Shown here piece after piece: positions 1 through 9,608 of a stretch of 64,000 nt of DNA. The translations under genes were made by a program, and so were the position numbers. The stretch is from Pedobacter sp. SYSU D00535 (GTDB lineage: Bacteria > Bacteroidota > Bacteroidia > Sphingobacteriales > Sphingobacteriaceae). Below the pieces are notes generated by a model that was given only the letters and a program-made list of their open reading frames with translations, had not been told where the DNA came from and ran no database searches. Each line of letters opens with the position of its first letter. Positions within the stretch are counted from its first letter, which is position 1. The stretch spans positions 496,001 to 560,000 of the forward strand of contig NZ_JAFEWD010000001.1 of the NCBI RefSeq assembly GCF_017355855.1, in the 5' to 3' direction.

Positions 1-435
1 AGCAAATTCAAAACCTGGGCTGATAACTACTTCTTTATTAAACACAGAAATGAAACCCGGGGAATTGGAGGTATATTTTATGATCGACTTAATCCGGCAT
101 CGGCGGAAATCGGCTGGCCGGAGATTTTTGAATTTTCAAAAGCAGTAGGCCGGTCTTTTGTCCCCATTTATACCGAGTTGGTGAACAAAAACCGCTATGA
201 CGTCTTCACAGAAGAACAAAAGCAATGGCAATATCAACGGCGGAGCAGGTATGTAGAGTTTAATTTGGTGTACGATGCCGGCACTAAATTTGGCCTTGAA
301 ACCAATGGCCGCATAGAATCTATCCTGATGAGTTTGCCGCCTCAAGCCAACTGGGAGTACAACTATCAGCCTGCAGCAGGAAGCGAAGAAGAAAAAACAC
401 TAAGTCTGCTTAAAAAGGGAATCGACTGGGCCTAA
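1..435 (+). CDS. hemF: Coproporphyrinogen III oxidase, aerobic type (3' part only)
   Basis: The reading frame is open from the first base, so the 5' end lies outside the window; 144 codons and the stop are present. HemF oxidatively decarboxylates coproporphyrinogen III to protoporphyrinogen IX in heme synthesis, using oxygen, in the cytoplasm. The visible part has the family's C-terminal signatures: the segment GIGGIFYDRL, the motif RYVEFNLVYDAGTKFGL, and the conserved end in which a run of Leu/Met/Ser is followed by PPQANWEYNY. The frame ends in KKGIDWA, a usual length for the family's C-terminus. Identification is firm; only the missing N-terminal half cannot be judged. Confidence 0.95.
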   Translation, partial: SKFKTWADNYFFIKHRNETRGIGGIFYDRLNPASAEIGWPEIFEFSKAVGRSFVPIYTELVNKNRYDVFTEEQKQWQYQRRSRYVEFNLVYDAGTKFGLETNGRIESILMSLPPQANWEYNYQPAAGSEEEKTLSLLKKGIDWA

Positions 436-549
436 ACGGGGTTGTTTATTCGGCTATAACCGCGCTTTTTACTTCTTCTAACATACTTTTTCTGGTTTTA
501 TCCACACTTAAAACTTTTCAACAGGGAGTCGCGAACCCGCTTATTTTCT

Positions 550-557
550 TATCTTCG
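550..557 (+). promoter_or_regulatory. Putative gyrA promoter -7 element
   Basis: The octamer TATCTTCG fits the Bacteroidota -7 consensus TAnnTTTG with one change and is followed by CAG, like the candidate -7 boxes before the tRNA, mqnE and speA in this window. No good TTG -33 box is seen about 19 bases upstream. It lies about 50 bases before the gyrA ATG. Confidence 0.5.
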
Positions 558-561
558 CAGG

Positions 562-577
562 TCGCTCTGAAGAGCGA
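562..577 (+). promoter_or_regulatory. Perfect 7-bp inverted repeat in the gyrA leader
   Basis: TCGCTCT, a GA dinucleotide and AGAGCGA form a perfect inverted repeat starting about five bases after the putative -7 box. It would sit at the 5' end of the gyrA mRNA, or act as an operator. There is no T-run after it, so it is not a terminator. Confidence 0.4.
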
Positions 578-607
578 ATTAAATTTTCATAAAGGAACGA
601 TCTAAAG

Positions 608-3238
608 ATGGCCGAAGAAACAGAAAACGACAATTTACAACCTGCTAACGACCGCATCATACCTATAAATATCGAAGAAGAAATGAAAGCCGCCTACATC
701 GACTACTCGATGTCGGTAATTGTTTCTCGTGCACTTCCTGACGTCAGGGACGGGCTAAAGCCTGTACACAGACGTGTTTTATATGGGATGCTGGACTTAG
801 GTGTTACCAGCGGAAAGCCATACAAAAAGTCTGCACGTATTGTGGGAGACGTTCTTGGAAAATATCACCCTCACGGTGACTCGTCTGTTTATGACACGAT
901 GGTGCGTATGGCCCAGGACTGGAGTTTACGCTATCCTTTGGTAGACGGACAAGGTAACTTCGGATCAATAGATGGCGATAGTCCGGCAGCGATGCGTTAT
1001 ACAGAGGCAAGGCTTAAAAAGATTGCTGAAGAGATGCTGGCCGATATCAACAAAGATACTATTGACTATCAGCTTAACTTCGACGACTCTATTGAAGAGC
1101 CAACCGTCCTTCCATCAAAAATTCCAAATCTTCTTGTTAATGGAGCTTCTGGTATTGCGGTAGGTATGGCAACGAACATGGCGCCTCACAACTTGAACGA
1201 AGTGATTGACGCTACTGTAGCTTATATCGCCGATCGGGATATCGAGGTTTCCGGTTTAATGCAGTACATCAAAGCCCCTGATTTTCCTACAGGCGGTATC
1301 ATTTACGGCCACAGTGGCGTGAAGGATGCCTACGAGACAGGCCGGGGACGGGTGGTAATGCGCGCCAAAGCCGAAATCGAAACCTATGGTAACGACAGGG
1401 AGCGCATTATAGTAAACGAAATTCCTTATCAGGTTAACAAGGCGATGATGATCGAAAGAACAGCAGAGCTTGTTAATGAGAAAAAAATTGAAGGAATTTC
1501 GGAGATCCGGGATGAGTCTGACAGGGATGGAATGCGCGTCGTATACGAAATAAAACGCGACGCAAACGCCTCTATTGTTTTAAACAACCTGTATAAGTAT
1601 ACCGCGCTTCAAACCTCTTTCAGTATCAATAATATTGCCCTCGTCCATGGCCGGCCAATGTTATTGAACTTGAAGGATCTTATCAGACACTTCGTAGACC
1701 ACCGTCATGAAGTGGTGATTAGAAGAACAAGATTTGAACTGGCAGAGGCTGAGAAACGTGCTCACATTCTTGAAGGTTTACTTATAGCACTGGATCACCT
1801 GGACGAAGTTATTCAGCTGATTCGCAGCTCTCCTACTCCTGAAGATGCTCGTACCGGCCTAATTGAAAAGTTCGGTTTGTCAGACATTCAGGCCCGGGCG
1901 ATCCTCGACATGACGCTGCGTCGGCTGACCGGACTGGAGCGGGATAAAATCAAAGATGAGTACGCTGAGCTGATGAAGACAATCGAGTACTTAAAGTCTG
2001 TCCTGGCAGATGAAGGTTTGCGCATGCAAATTATCAAAGACGAACTGGTTGAGATCCGAGAGAAGTATGGTGATGAGCGCAAAACAACCATTGTCCACTC
2101 GGCAGAAGACATGCGGATGGAAGACTTCATTGAAGATGAGGGCGTAGTAATTACCATTTCGCATGAAGGCTATATCAAACGAACCCCGCTTACAGAATAT
2201 CGCACGCAAGCACGTGGTGGTAAAGGATCAATAGGTTCGAACTCACGCGATCAGGATTTTATTGAGCATATCATCATCGCTTCGAACCATAACTACATGC
2301 TGTTCTTCACGGAAAACGGACAATGTTATTGGTTAAGGGTATTTGAAATTCCCGAGGGCACCAGAACAAGTAAGGGACGAGCTATCCAAAATATTATCAA
2401 TATCCCGAAAGAAGAGAAGATTAAAGCGTATATCAAGGTTAAAAACCTCAAAGATCAGGAGTACCTTGAAAATAACTTTATCATCATGTGTACCAAGAAA
2501 GGTACCATCAAGAAAACTTCTCTGCAAGCTTACTCTCGTCCGCGGGCTAACGGTATCAATGCTATCAATATTAATGAAGGCGATAGTTTGTTGGAAGCGA
2601 ACTTAACGGACGGTAGCAGTGAGATAATCATGGCACTGAGGTCTGGAAGGGCGATTCGTTTTAATGAATCTACCGTAAGACCGATGGGACGTACCGCGAC
2701 AGGTGTAAGAGGTGTTTCGCTAGCACACGAGAAGGATGAAGTTATCGGGATGATTAGCATCAACAATCCAGAGTCGACTATTCTGGTAGTTTCAGAAAAA
2801 GGATACGGTAAGCGGACCGACCTGGAAGATTACCGAATCACCAACCGGGGCGGTAAAGGGGTAAAAACGCTGAATGTCACTGATAAAACCGGTGAACTTG
2901 TTGCCATCAAAGATGTAACAGACAAGGACGATTTGATGATCATCAACAAGTCGGGGATTGTGATTCGGATAGCCGTATCAGGTTTACGTGTAATGGGACG
3001 GGCAACACAGGGCGTACGCTTAATTTCACTGAAAGGAGAGGATGAAATTGCATCAGTTGCTAAGGTGGAACATGATGATGAGGAAGCAGTAGATACGGAA
3101 GCAGTGGTAGCACTTAGCGATGAGGAGATTGCCGCAGCGGAGGCTAGTGCGGCTGAAGAACCTGATTTAGATGAAGCTGAGGATGATTTAGATGCTGAAG
3201 ATAACAATGAGGGAGATGATTCGTTAGAGGAAGAATAA
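608..3238 (+). CDS. gyrA: DNA gyrase subunit A
   Basis: GyrA is the breakage-reunion subunit of type IIA topoisomerase, which supercoils DNA with GyrB. The N-terminal topoisomerase domain has the catalytic tyrosine in AMRYTEARL (residue 131). The quinolone-determining stretch [15 protein letters not shown] carries Ser92 and Asp96 at the sites equivalent to E. coli Ser83 and Asp87, which is the susceptible-type state. A six-bladed C-terminal DNA-wrapping domain follows, with a GyrA-box-like sequence QARGGKG near residue 534 and a second RGGKG further on; this favours gyrase over ParC. The last roughly 55 residues are an acidic tail rich in Glu and Asp. At 876 residues it has the normal length. 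Two TPR genes follow after 16 and 11 bases and are probably co-transcribed. Confidence 0.97.
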   Translation: MAEETENDNLQPANDRIIPINIEEEMKAAYIDYSMSVIVSRALPDVRDGLKPVHRRVLYGMLDLGVTSGKPYKKSARIVGDVLGKYHPHGDSSVYDTMVRMAQDWSLRYPLVDGQGNFGSIDGDSPAAMRYTEARLKKIAEEMLADINKDTIDYQLNFDDSIEEPTVLPSKIPNLLVNGASGIAVGMATNMAPHNLNEVIDATVAYIADRDIEVSGLMQYIKAPDFPTGGIIYGHSGVKDAYETGRGRVVMRAKAEIETYGNDRERIIVNEIPYQVNKAMMIERTAELVNEKKIEGISEIRDESDRDGMRVVYEIKRDANASIVLNNLYKYTALQTSFSINNIALVHGRPMLLNLKDLIRHFVDHRHEVVIRRTRFELAEAEKRAHILEGLLIALDHLDEVIQLIRSSPTPEDARTGLIEKFGLSDIQARAILDMTLRRLTGLERDKIKDEYAELMKTIEYLKSVLADEGLRMQIIKDELVEIREKYGDERKTTIVHSAEDMRMEDFIEDEGVVITISHEGYIKRTPLTEYRTQARGGKGSIGSNSRDQDFIEHIIIASNHNYMLFFTENGQCYWLRVFEIPEGTRTSKGRAIQNIINIPKEEKIKAYIKVKNLKDQEYLENNFIIMCTKKGTIKKTSLQAYSRPRANGINAININEGDSLLEANLTDGSSEIIMALRSGRAIRFNESTVRPMGRTATGVRGVSLAHEKDEVIGMISINNPESTILVVSEKGYGKRTDLEDYRITNRGGKGVKTLNVTDKTGELVAIKDVTDKDDLMIINKSGIVIRIAVSGLRVMGRATQGVRLISLKGEDEIASVAKVEHDDEEAVDTEAVVALSDEEIAAAEASAAEEPDLDEAEDDLDAEDNNEGDDSLEEE

Positions 3239-3254
3239 GAACGGCATCTATTCC

Positions 3255-4364
3255 ATGAGAAGGGCAAAATTGTTTATAATTCCTTTTTGGGTGTGTTTTA
3301 CTAGCGTACTTCACGCACAGACACTTACTAAAGAGGCTATGAACAACTTTGCCCTTTATACTTCTAAGAACGATTTTTCGGATCTGGAAAAAGCGAAAAA
3401 GACGATAGACGAGGCCTATAAAACAAAAAAAGACTCTTTCGCCTACCGAAGCAACCTGATAAGAGCTCTGGTTTATTCATCTCTTGCTTATGCTGATTCC
3501 ACCCGAAAGCTTAAGTACCAGAAAGACCCGATAGCTGAGGCTGTCTTTTCAATGAATCGATTGAAAAATCCAAAATTGAATGACGAGCACGAGCCTGAAA
3601 TATCCTTCGTAAAGAAACAATTGGCAAAAGCATGGCTGTTAAAGGCAAACAGAGCGGTTACCGCCTTAAATTACCCTGAGGCATATCAAGCTTACCTTGC
3701 AGTTGATTCCCTGAGCTCAGGTAATTATTTCGTCACGTACAACCTGGCTATTCTGAGTGAAAAATTAGGGTACATTAACAAGGCTATCGACTATTATGAG
3801 CAGCTGATAAAAGACAAGCAGAAATCGCAGCCCGATTATTTCCTGGCCCTGTCTAATTTATACGAAACTGTAAGAAATCATAGCAGGTCACTGGAAGTAC
3901 TTCAGGAGGGACGAAAAGCCTTTCCTGGCAACAGGGATATCTTATTTAAAGAAATTAACATTTATGTAGATAGCGGTTCCTTTTCAAGCGTTGAGGAGTT
4001 AATCGATAATGCCCTCGAGCTGGATCGAAACAATTCGAGTTTAAATTATCTAGCAGGATTTGCTTACGAATCCGTAGGGAAAAAACCGAAAGCAGAACAA
4101 TTTTATAAAAAGGTAGTTTCTTTAGAGCAGAATAGTTACGAAGGTCACTATTCGTTGGGACTTCTTTATTTAGATTTGTTTCTGAAATCAAAGGAAACGA
4201 AAGAAAAGTACCTGCCCTTGGCAAAGAAACACTTGCTTGAAGCGGGAGAAATTAATCCAAATTCCGTGAATGTTCTTAAAGCTCTTTCTATTTTATATAC
4301 AGAAACCAATAACATGATTGAGCTGGAAAAAGTTAACAACAAACTCAAACAATTTATATTTTAA
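3255..4364 (+). CDS. Secreted tetratricopeptide-repeat protein (first of a pair)
   Basis: This 369-residue protein starts with a Sec signal peptide (MRRAKLFIIPFWVCFTS, cleavage likely after LHAQ) and should be periplasmic or surface-exposed. The rest is helical with TPR-like units, for example around residues 150-185 (YPEAYQAYLAVDSL, then AIDYYEQLIKDK) and 255-300. No catalytic domain is visible. It lies 16 bases after gyrA and 11 bases before a paralogue of similar layout, so the three form one likely operon. The shared features are a signal peptide, an N-terminal segment with DSFAYRSNLIRALVYSSLAYAD, and a C-terminal run ending in a Lys-rich helix. The specific function is unknown. Confidence 0.8.
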   Translation: MRRAKLFIIPFWVCFTSVLHAQTLTKEAMNNFALYTSKNDFSDLEKAKKTIDEAYKTKKDSFAYRSNLIRALVYSSLAYADSTRKLKYQKDPIAEAVFSMNRLKNPKLNDEHEPEISFVKKQLAKAWLLKANRAVTALNYPEAYQAYLAVDSLSSGNYFVTYNLAILSEKLGYINKAIDYYEQLIKDKQKSQPDYFLALSNLYETVRNHSRSLEVLQEGRKAFPGNRDILFKEINIYVDSGSFSSVEELIDNALELDRNNSSLNYLAGFAYESVGKKPKAEQFYKKVVSLEQNSYEGHYSLGLLYLDLFLKSKETKEKYLPLAKKHLLEAGEINPNSVNVLKALSILYTETNNMIELEKVNNKLKQFIF

Positions 4365-4375
4365 AGAATAATAGG

Positions 4376-5548
4376 ATGAAAATTAAGTCTTTAATTGTCG
4401 CTATTGCTGTGATGGGTGCTTCCGCTCCGGCATTCGCACAGAAAGGAGCAGTGAACACTGCAAAAACAGAGTACGAGAAGTATGCAGCAATGAAAGCTGC
4501 TTCCCCAAAGTTGGCTGAACCCGCGATAAAAGCTGCGAAAGAGGCTGTTGATAAAGCCGTAGTTCACGAGAAAACACTAAATGATCCAACAGCCTGGACA
4601 TACAAAGCGCTGATTTACGCTGATCTTGCTCTAGCGGATACTGCTTTTAAATCGGATGACAAGATAGCTGAAGCTGCCAATGCGGTTCAGAAAGCAGTTT
4701 CACTTGACAAAGATGGCGCTAACAAAGCCAATATAGCTAGGGCAAATACTCTTTTAGGCTACTATGAAAGAGGAAAAGGATTGCAGAACTTTAAAGCAAA
4801 AAACTGGGCGAATGCATATACCGCTTTTAATAGTGGTTTGAAATACATCCCAAAAGATACCATCATTGCGTACTATGCCGGAGCTTCTGCACAAAATGCA
4901 GGTAACTTCGCTGGCGCAATTGAAAGTTATTCGTCAATCCTGGATCAAAACTACTCATTCCTGGAAGACGTTTATATCAACCTAGCGGAATCCTACGCCG
5001 CTAATAAGGATACTGCAAACGCTATGCGGACTTTATCTGCGGCCTCGGCTAAGTTTCCAGCAAACTCCAATCTTGTAAAAAGAGAAATTGAGTTAGGTCT
5101 TAATTCTGGAAAATACAAGGAAACCATCAGCAAAATTGAGGCTCAAGCTGCAAAAGAACCAGGAAACAAGCTGTATCCGTTCTATTTGGGTATTGCCTAC
5201 AATTCTGTGAAGGATTACAAAAAGGCAGAGGAGGCTTATCAAAAAGCAATTTCTATCGATCCAAACTTCGGAGATGCCTACATCAATCTAGGTGGATTAA
5301 TCATGAATAACGGTATCGATACTTACAACAAAGCCAATAAGCTTCCTGCTAGTAAAACTACTGAGTTCAATGCGTTGAGAAAACAAGCGGTTGCTGAATT
5401 TGACCGGGCGCTACCGTACCTGGAGAAAGCAAGCCAAATTAATCCAAAATCAAATTTAGCACTGCAAAACTTGAAGCAGTACTACATGATCAAAAATAAC
5501 TCTGCAAAAGCAGCAGAAATAGATGCAAAAATCAAAGCGCTGCAATAA
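4376..5548 (+). CDS. Secreted tetratricopeptide-repeat protein (second of a pair)
   Basis: This 390-residue protein has a clear signal peptide (MKIKSLIVAIAVMGASAPAF, Ala-rich cleavage region, AQK). Several TPR units follow; the best one reads YPFYLGIAYNSVKDYKKAE followed by AYQKAISIDP (about residues 260-300), with the A/G-Y-A positions expected of the repeat. An extended Ala/Lys-rich region with DPTAWTYKALIYADLALAD (residues 62-80) matches the equivalent DSFAYRSN region of the gene before it, so the two are likely duplicates. It is followed by a strong hairpin terminator. A scaffold role at the envelope is an inference from the fold only. Confidence 0.8.
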   Translation: MKIKSLIVAIAVMGASAPAFAQKGAVNTAKTEYEKYAAMKAASPKLAEPAIKAAKEAVDKAVVHEKTLNDPTAWTYKALIYADLALADTAFKSDDKIAEAANAVQKAVSLDKDGANKANIARANTLLGYYERGKGLQNFKAKNWANAYTAFNSGLKYIPKDTIIAYYAGASAQNAGNFAGAIESYSSILDQNYSFLEDVYINLAESYAANKDTANAMRTLSAASAKFPANSNLVKREIELGLNSGKYKETISKIEAQAAKEPGNKLYPFYLGIAYNSVKDYKKAEEAYQKAISIDPNFGDAYINLGGLIMNNGIDTYNKANKLPASKTTEFNALRKQAVAEFDRALPYLEKASQINPKSNLALQNLKQYYMIKNNSAKAAEIDAKIKALQ

Positions 5549-5566
5549 GCACCTGCGTGCATAACG

Positions 5567-5603
5567 AAAAGCCGGAAATCTGATTGATCTTCCGGCTTTT
5601 TGT
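5567..5603. terminator. Bidirectional intrinsic terminator between the TPR operon and ligD
   Basis: The arms AAAAGCCGGAA and TTCCGGCTTTT are perfectly complementary around a 12-base loop, with A and T tracts at both sides. It serves the plus-strand TPR gene and the minus-strand ligD gene, which converge here. Confidence 0.85.
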
Positions 5604-5622
5604 TTTAAGTACTTTTAGCAAA

Positions 5623-8169
5623 TCAGGCTAATCTTTTTAGAGCAGCTTTCAAATCGGTTTTTTCTTTGGTAATGTCCTGCCACAAATCGCCTTTTTCCTT
5701 AAGACGATCCATTGTATTAAATATAGTAAACTGCTTGATGTCAAGCTCCTCATTTACCTCATCCCAATCTAGAGGTGTTGAAACCGTAGCACCTATTTTC
5801 GGGCGGGCAGAGTAGGGGGCGGCAATAGTTTGGCCCTTTCTATTCTGAAGAAAGTCGAGGTAAATCTTCTTTTTCCTCTTCGAAGGACTCCTTTCGAGAC
5901 TTGTGGTATCAGGATGTTGCTGTAGTACCAGCTGTCCAAGGTACTGTACGAAGTTCTTCACCAATTCATAGTCGTATTTCCCTCCCAGGTGAATAAAGAT
6001 ATGCAGGCCGCGGGAGCCGGAAGTCTTGATGAAGGCCCGGACGCCCATTTGATCCAATATCTCTTTCGTAGTGAGCGCCACACGAACAACTTCTGTAAAA
6101 TCATCTACATCATTCGGATCGAGATCCATTACAGCAAACGTCGGATGGTCGGGCTTCTTGCAAGTGCTCAACCAGGGATTTATCTCTATGCAGCCTAAAT
6201 TCACCATCCAGAGAAGCGTGGGAAGATTGTTGCAAATCAGGTAGTCAATTTCCTTATTTACGCTTTCGGAGTAAATGGTCTGATAGCTAATCCAATCCGG
6301 TATTTTTTCTGTATCCAGATCTTTTTGAAAGAAGTTGGGCGCATCTATACCATTAGGATGACGGTTCAAGGAAAGTGGCCGGTCCTTCAGGTAGGGAAGG
6401 ATGTAATCAGAAACGTCCCGATAGTACTCGAGTAATTGCCCCTTCTTGATACCTTCTTTTTTCCAATAAAGCTTGTTTAGATTGGTCAGCTTAAGTTTCT
6501 TCTTGCCGAAAGACTCTTCCGTCTCATCTGGAAAGTCTTTTTGTTTTGTCTCTGTCTGAACCATGTTTTCTGAATCTTCTTCGGTCACTACTGGACCTTC
6601 CTGTTTTACTTCTCCAGCCGTTTTATCGAATCTTAATCCCTTGAAGACCGGGTGCCGAAGATGACGGTCACCGGTCCATTCACTAAAGTTGACTTCACAA
6701 ACCAAATCAGGATGGATCCAGGTAATGTTCTTTTCACCGGGTACTTTTTCCGAAACTGGCTTTCGGCTAGCAAGTCGCTGGGTCATGTGATCAAAAACAT
6801 CCTTTAAGGTTTGTTCCGTGAATCCTGTCCCACAATTACCGATGTACTTAAGCTCCTTTCCTTCATGCAAGCCCAGAACCAGAGAACCAAAATATTTTCT
6901 ACTCCCCGCAGGTTTAGAGTACCCTAGAATAATCGCCTCCTGAGAGCTAACAACTTTAAACTTCAACCACTTGTCAGATCGACGATCACTTTCATATCTG
7001 CTGGTTGCACTTTTTGCGATAATGCCTTCCCATTTATTTTTTTCCGCTTCTTCAAAAAGCTTTTTACCCTCTCCGAAAACATGTTCATTATACACCACGG
7101 TATCACTTTTTAGACGTGCGATCAGCGCTTTAAGCAGCTCTTTCCGCTTTACCAGCTCTAGCGACCTCACGTCGTGACCATTCAACGCCAGCAGATCAAA
7201 CACATAATACTTCAGCTTAATCTTTTTGTTTGACGCCCTGTAGTTCTGAATTTCCTGAAAAAGGGCTCGCCCTGAACTATCCTCTGCTACCAGCTCTCCG
7301 TCTAATACAGCCTGGTTTTCAATTTTAGCTAAGATCTCAGTCACAGCGGCGTATTTCGAGGTAAAATCGAGCCCGTTCCTAGAGATCAATCTCACACCAT
7401 CACCAGTAAAGGCCAGGGCGCGATAACCGTCCAGTTTTTTTTCGTATACCCAGTCTGGGTCGTCAAATACATCTGAAGAAAGCTTTGCCAGCATCGGCTT
7501 TAACGACTCCAAGTCCAACTCGCCTGTTTCTGCCTGAGTATTTTCGGGTGTATTATCATCAGCGGCAGGAGAGGGGGTTAAAGGTTTTTTTGCAACTTTA
7601 GCAAGTTTCTTACGATCCTTGCCCTGTTTTTTGATTTTTTCCGGCACGAGATCTTCTGCACTGAATTTGGCGTCAACGGCAAATTGATCCCGGTGTTTTA
7701 TGAGAAGCCAGGAATTGTCTTCGCTTCCTTTCAACTTAACCAGAGCAAACTCGCCATTTAAGATCTTTCCGTGCAGCTTGAACTTGAGATTGCCGCTATA
7801 CAGCCCCTTCTTTAGCTCTTTTTCGTCGTCTTTTCCTTCTAGAGATTCATAGGTCCCTTCGTCAAAAATTGTAACAACGCCAGCCCCATAGTTTCCTTCC
7901 GGAATTACGCCCTCGAAAGTACGATAGTCGTAGGGGTGATCCTCCACCATCATTGCCAAGCGTTTATCTTTAGGATTGAGGGAAGGCCCCTTCGGTACAG
8001 CCCAGCTTTTTAAAACACCCTCCATTTCCAATCTAAGATCGTAATGAAGATGAGAGGCATGATGACGCTGCACTACGAACCTCAACTTCCCCGATGAGTC
8101 TCTTTCATTTCCCTCAGGCTCTGAAGTTTCCTTAAAATTTCGCTTTTCCTTATATACTTTTAAACCCAT
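5623..8169 (-). CDS. ligD: ATP-dependent DNA ligase LigD (phosphoesterase-ligase-polymerase)
   Basis: This is the multifunctional enzyme of bacterial non-homologous end joining. Domain order over 848 residues is: a 3'-phosphoesterase domain (about 5-165, with HHASHLHYDLRLEMEG); a Lys/Pro-rich linker; an ATP-dependent ligase domain (about 222-540) whose nucleotidyl-accepting lysine is Lys245 in KKLDGYR, with an OB fold ending at HLRHPVFKGLR; and a primase-type polymerase domain (about 575-848) with the metal-binding DLDP in FAVMDLDPND. This is the order of Pseudomonas LigD; the mycobacterial enzyme begins with the polymerase. The ATG follows the ku stop codon without a gap, so the two should be co-expressed. 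Confidence 0.95.
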   Translation of the reverse strand: MGLKVYKEKRNFKETSEPEGNERDSSGKLRFVVQRHHASHLHYDLRLEMEGVLKSWAVPKGPSLNPKDKRLAMMVEDHPYDYRTFEGVIPEGNYGAGVVTIFDEGTYESLEGKDDEKELKKGLYSGNLKFKLHGKILNGEFALVKLKGSEDNSWLLIKHRDQFAVDAKFSAEDLVPEKIKKQGKDRKKLAKVAKKPLTPSPAADDNTPENTQAETGELDLESLKPMLAKLSSDVFDDPDWVYEKKLDGYRALAFTGDGVRLISRNGLDFTSKYAAVTEILAKIENQAVLDGELVAEDSSGRALFQEIQNYRASNKKIKLKYYVFDLLALNGHDVRSLELVKRKELLKALIARLKSDTVVYNEHVFGEGKKLFEEAEKNKWEGIIAKSATSRYESDRRSDKWLKFKVVSSQEAIILGYSKPAGSRKYFGSLVLGLHEGKELKYIGNCGTGFTEQTLKDVFDHMTQRLASRKPVSEKVPGEKNITWIHPDLVCEVNFSEWTGDRHLRHPVFKGLRFDKTAGEVKQEGPVVTEEDSENMVQTETKQKDFPDETEESFGKKKLKLTNLNKLYWKKEGIKKGQLLEYYRDVSDYILPYLKDRPLSLNRHPNGIDAPNFFQKDLDTEKIPDWISYQTIYSESVNKEIDYLICNNLPTLLWMVNLGCIEINPWLSTCKKPDHPTFAVMDLDPNDVDDFTEVVRVALTTKEILDQMGVRAFIKTSGSRGLHIFIHLGGKYDYELVKNFVQYLGQLVLQQHPDTTSLERSPSKRKKKIYLDFLQNRKGQTIAAPYSARPKIGATVSTPLDWDEVNEELDIKQFTIFNTMDRLKEKGDLWQDITKEKTDLKAALKRLA

Positions 8170-8943
8170 TTAAGCTCCTTTTCTAGACGAATCCAAACTC
8201 TGCATGAGCATATCATACAAGTTGTCGTCGGTGGCTTTTTTCGGTTTAAGTTTCTTAATGGTAGGTCGTTTACCTTTGGCTTTCGCCTCGATGATTTTCA
8301 ACAGTTCATGATGATATTCATCCTTGAACTTCTCTATTTCAAACTTGCTGCTATACTGATTAATAAGCGCAAGCCCCATATCCAACTCCTTTTTACTAAC
8401 TTCCACATTGTCAGGAGTGAGTATTTCTTCTGCTGATCTGATTTCTTCTGCAAAACGAATTTTAGAGACCACAATTACCTTATCTACAGGATGGAGAATG
8501 CAAAGATTTTCGCTCGTACGAAGTACAAATCGGCCTAATCCAGCCTTCTTGGATTTTTGCAGGGCTTTATGAAGTAGGGCATAGGCCTTCCTTCCCTGAG
8601 TCTCCGGCTCCGCATAATAGGAAGTTTCGTAAAACATAGGATTTACCTCCACCATCTCAACAAAATTCTCGATCTCAATCATCTTGCTCTTCTCGGGGCT
8701 TGCATCCTCAAAGTCTTTATCCTCCAGAATGACGTAACCATCATTGATAGGGTAGCCCTTCACAATTTGGTCATAGGGGACTTCTTTTCTTGTTTTTTCG
8801 TTGATTCGCTGGTATCTGATCCTTGATTGGTCCCGCCCGTCAAGCATATCAAGGCCAAGTGAACTGCTTTGTACTGCCGAATAGAGTTTAATCGGAATGT
8901 TTACCAAGCCAAAACCAATAGAACCTTTCCAGATCGATCTCAT
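8170..8943 (-). CDS. ku: Ku protein, DNA end-binding
   Basis: Bacterial Ku forms a homodimeric ring on double-strand ends and recruits LigD. The 257-residue sequence begins MRSIWKGSIGFGLVNIPIKL, the family hallmark, and carries the Ku core (IRYQRINEKTRKEVPYDQIVKGY, split here over residues 41-65 or so) and a Lys-rich C-terminus (KAKGKRPTIKKLKPKKA) typical of bacterial Ku tails. It lies five bases after the DUF2383 gene and directly abuts ligD. Length and context are normal for the family. Confidence 0.96.
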   Translation of the reverse strand: MRSIWKGSIGFGLVNIPIKLYSAVQSSSLGLDMLDGRDQSRIRYQRINEKTRKEVPYDQIVKGYPINDGYVILEDKDFEDASPEKSKMIEIENFVEMVEVNPMFYETSYYAEPETQGRKAYALLHKALQKSKKAGLGRFVLRTSENLCILHPVDKVIVVSKIRFAEEIRSAEEILTPDNVEVSKKELDMGLALINQYSSKFEIEKFKDEYHHELLKIIEAKAKGKRPTIKKLKPKKATDDNLYDMLMQSLDSSRKGA

Positions 8944-8948
8944 ATCAC

Positions 8949-9428
8949 TTAAAACGAAGGATCAGACTTGAACAATTTGAAATATCTCGCATCGAGCTCT
9001 ATTAAAGCATTGTTGATGGTTAACCGTTGGGAAGCAAGAAAAGTCTTCAGTTCCGTGTCTTCAAGGATTGTGCCTTGTAATACATCGTCATATCCATTCA
9101 GCACCTCAACGTCTGAACTCCTGCAGCTATCTAGAACACCTTGATCTCCACTTCCTGCAGCTGCAGCCTTGATTCCTTGCCAACCACGTTGCAGGGTTGC
9201 TAAAAAACCAGTTTCGTCGTGTTCAGGATCTCCGCCCATAGATCTTATCCTGCTTTTTAGTTCCGCCAATATAGATTCGCGCTCTGTTGCAACGCTACGT
9301 AAAAGTTCTTTGAGGTCGGCAGATTGCACGTGGTCAATCGCGTGCTGGTATGTTTTGTAACTGTCGTTTAAGAGCGCCTCGAGACGCTGCAATTGCTTGG
9401 TATAGTTCTCCGGATAAGTAGTTGCCAT
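8949..9428 (-). CDS. DUF2383 / PA2169-family four-helix-bundle protein
   Basis: The protein is 159 residues from the chosen ATG (MATTYPENYTKQLQRLEALL). An in-frame extension of 29 residues upstream exists but has no helical character and no family similarity. The helix pattern with LNDSYKTYQHAIDHV, LKELLRSVATERESILAELK and ALIELDARYFKLFK is typical of PA2169-type ferritin-like bundles, which often occur in stress genes. It is the first gene of a likely operon with ku and ligD, since only five bases separate it from ku. A role in stress physiology is inferred from context; no enzyme activity is known for the family. Confidence 0.8.
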   Translation of the reverse strand: MATTYPENYTKQLQRLEALLNDSYKTYQHAIDHVQSADLKELLRSVATERESILAELKSRIRSMGGDPEHDETGFLATLQRGWQGIKAAAAGSGDQGVLDSCRSSDVEVLNGYDDVLQGTILEDTELKTFLASQRLTINNALIELDARYFKLFKSDPSF

Positions 9429-9608
9429 AATGAAAGTGTTATATGTTAAGCAACATACCGGATAAAAAATGGTTTTAGGAGGATGAGAAGGAGAGAAACT
9501 AGAAAGTCCACGCAACTCTATTTAACATAATATTAATTATAAGACAAAGTTTTGTATAACATTTTGAGCTAAGAGTTCGACTGCTAAACTCTTGATTATG
9601 AAAAAGCA

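Noticed and set aside
2830-3267. Minus-strand 145-codon Ser-rich ORF
   Set aside because: It is the antisense of the acidic GyrA tail; low complexity, no family, no start signal.
5623-8943. Phage-derived ligase
   Set aside because: The full phosphoesterase-ligase-polymerase layout with ku is the chromosomal NHEJ type; no phage genes are nearby.
9429-9515. 29-codon upstream extension of the DUF2383 gene
   Set aside because: The in-frame extension lacks helical character, and the later ATG fits the family start.
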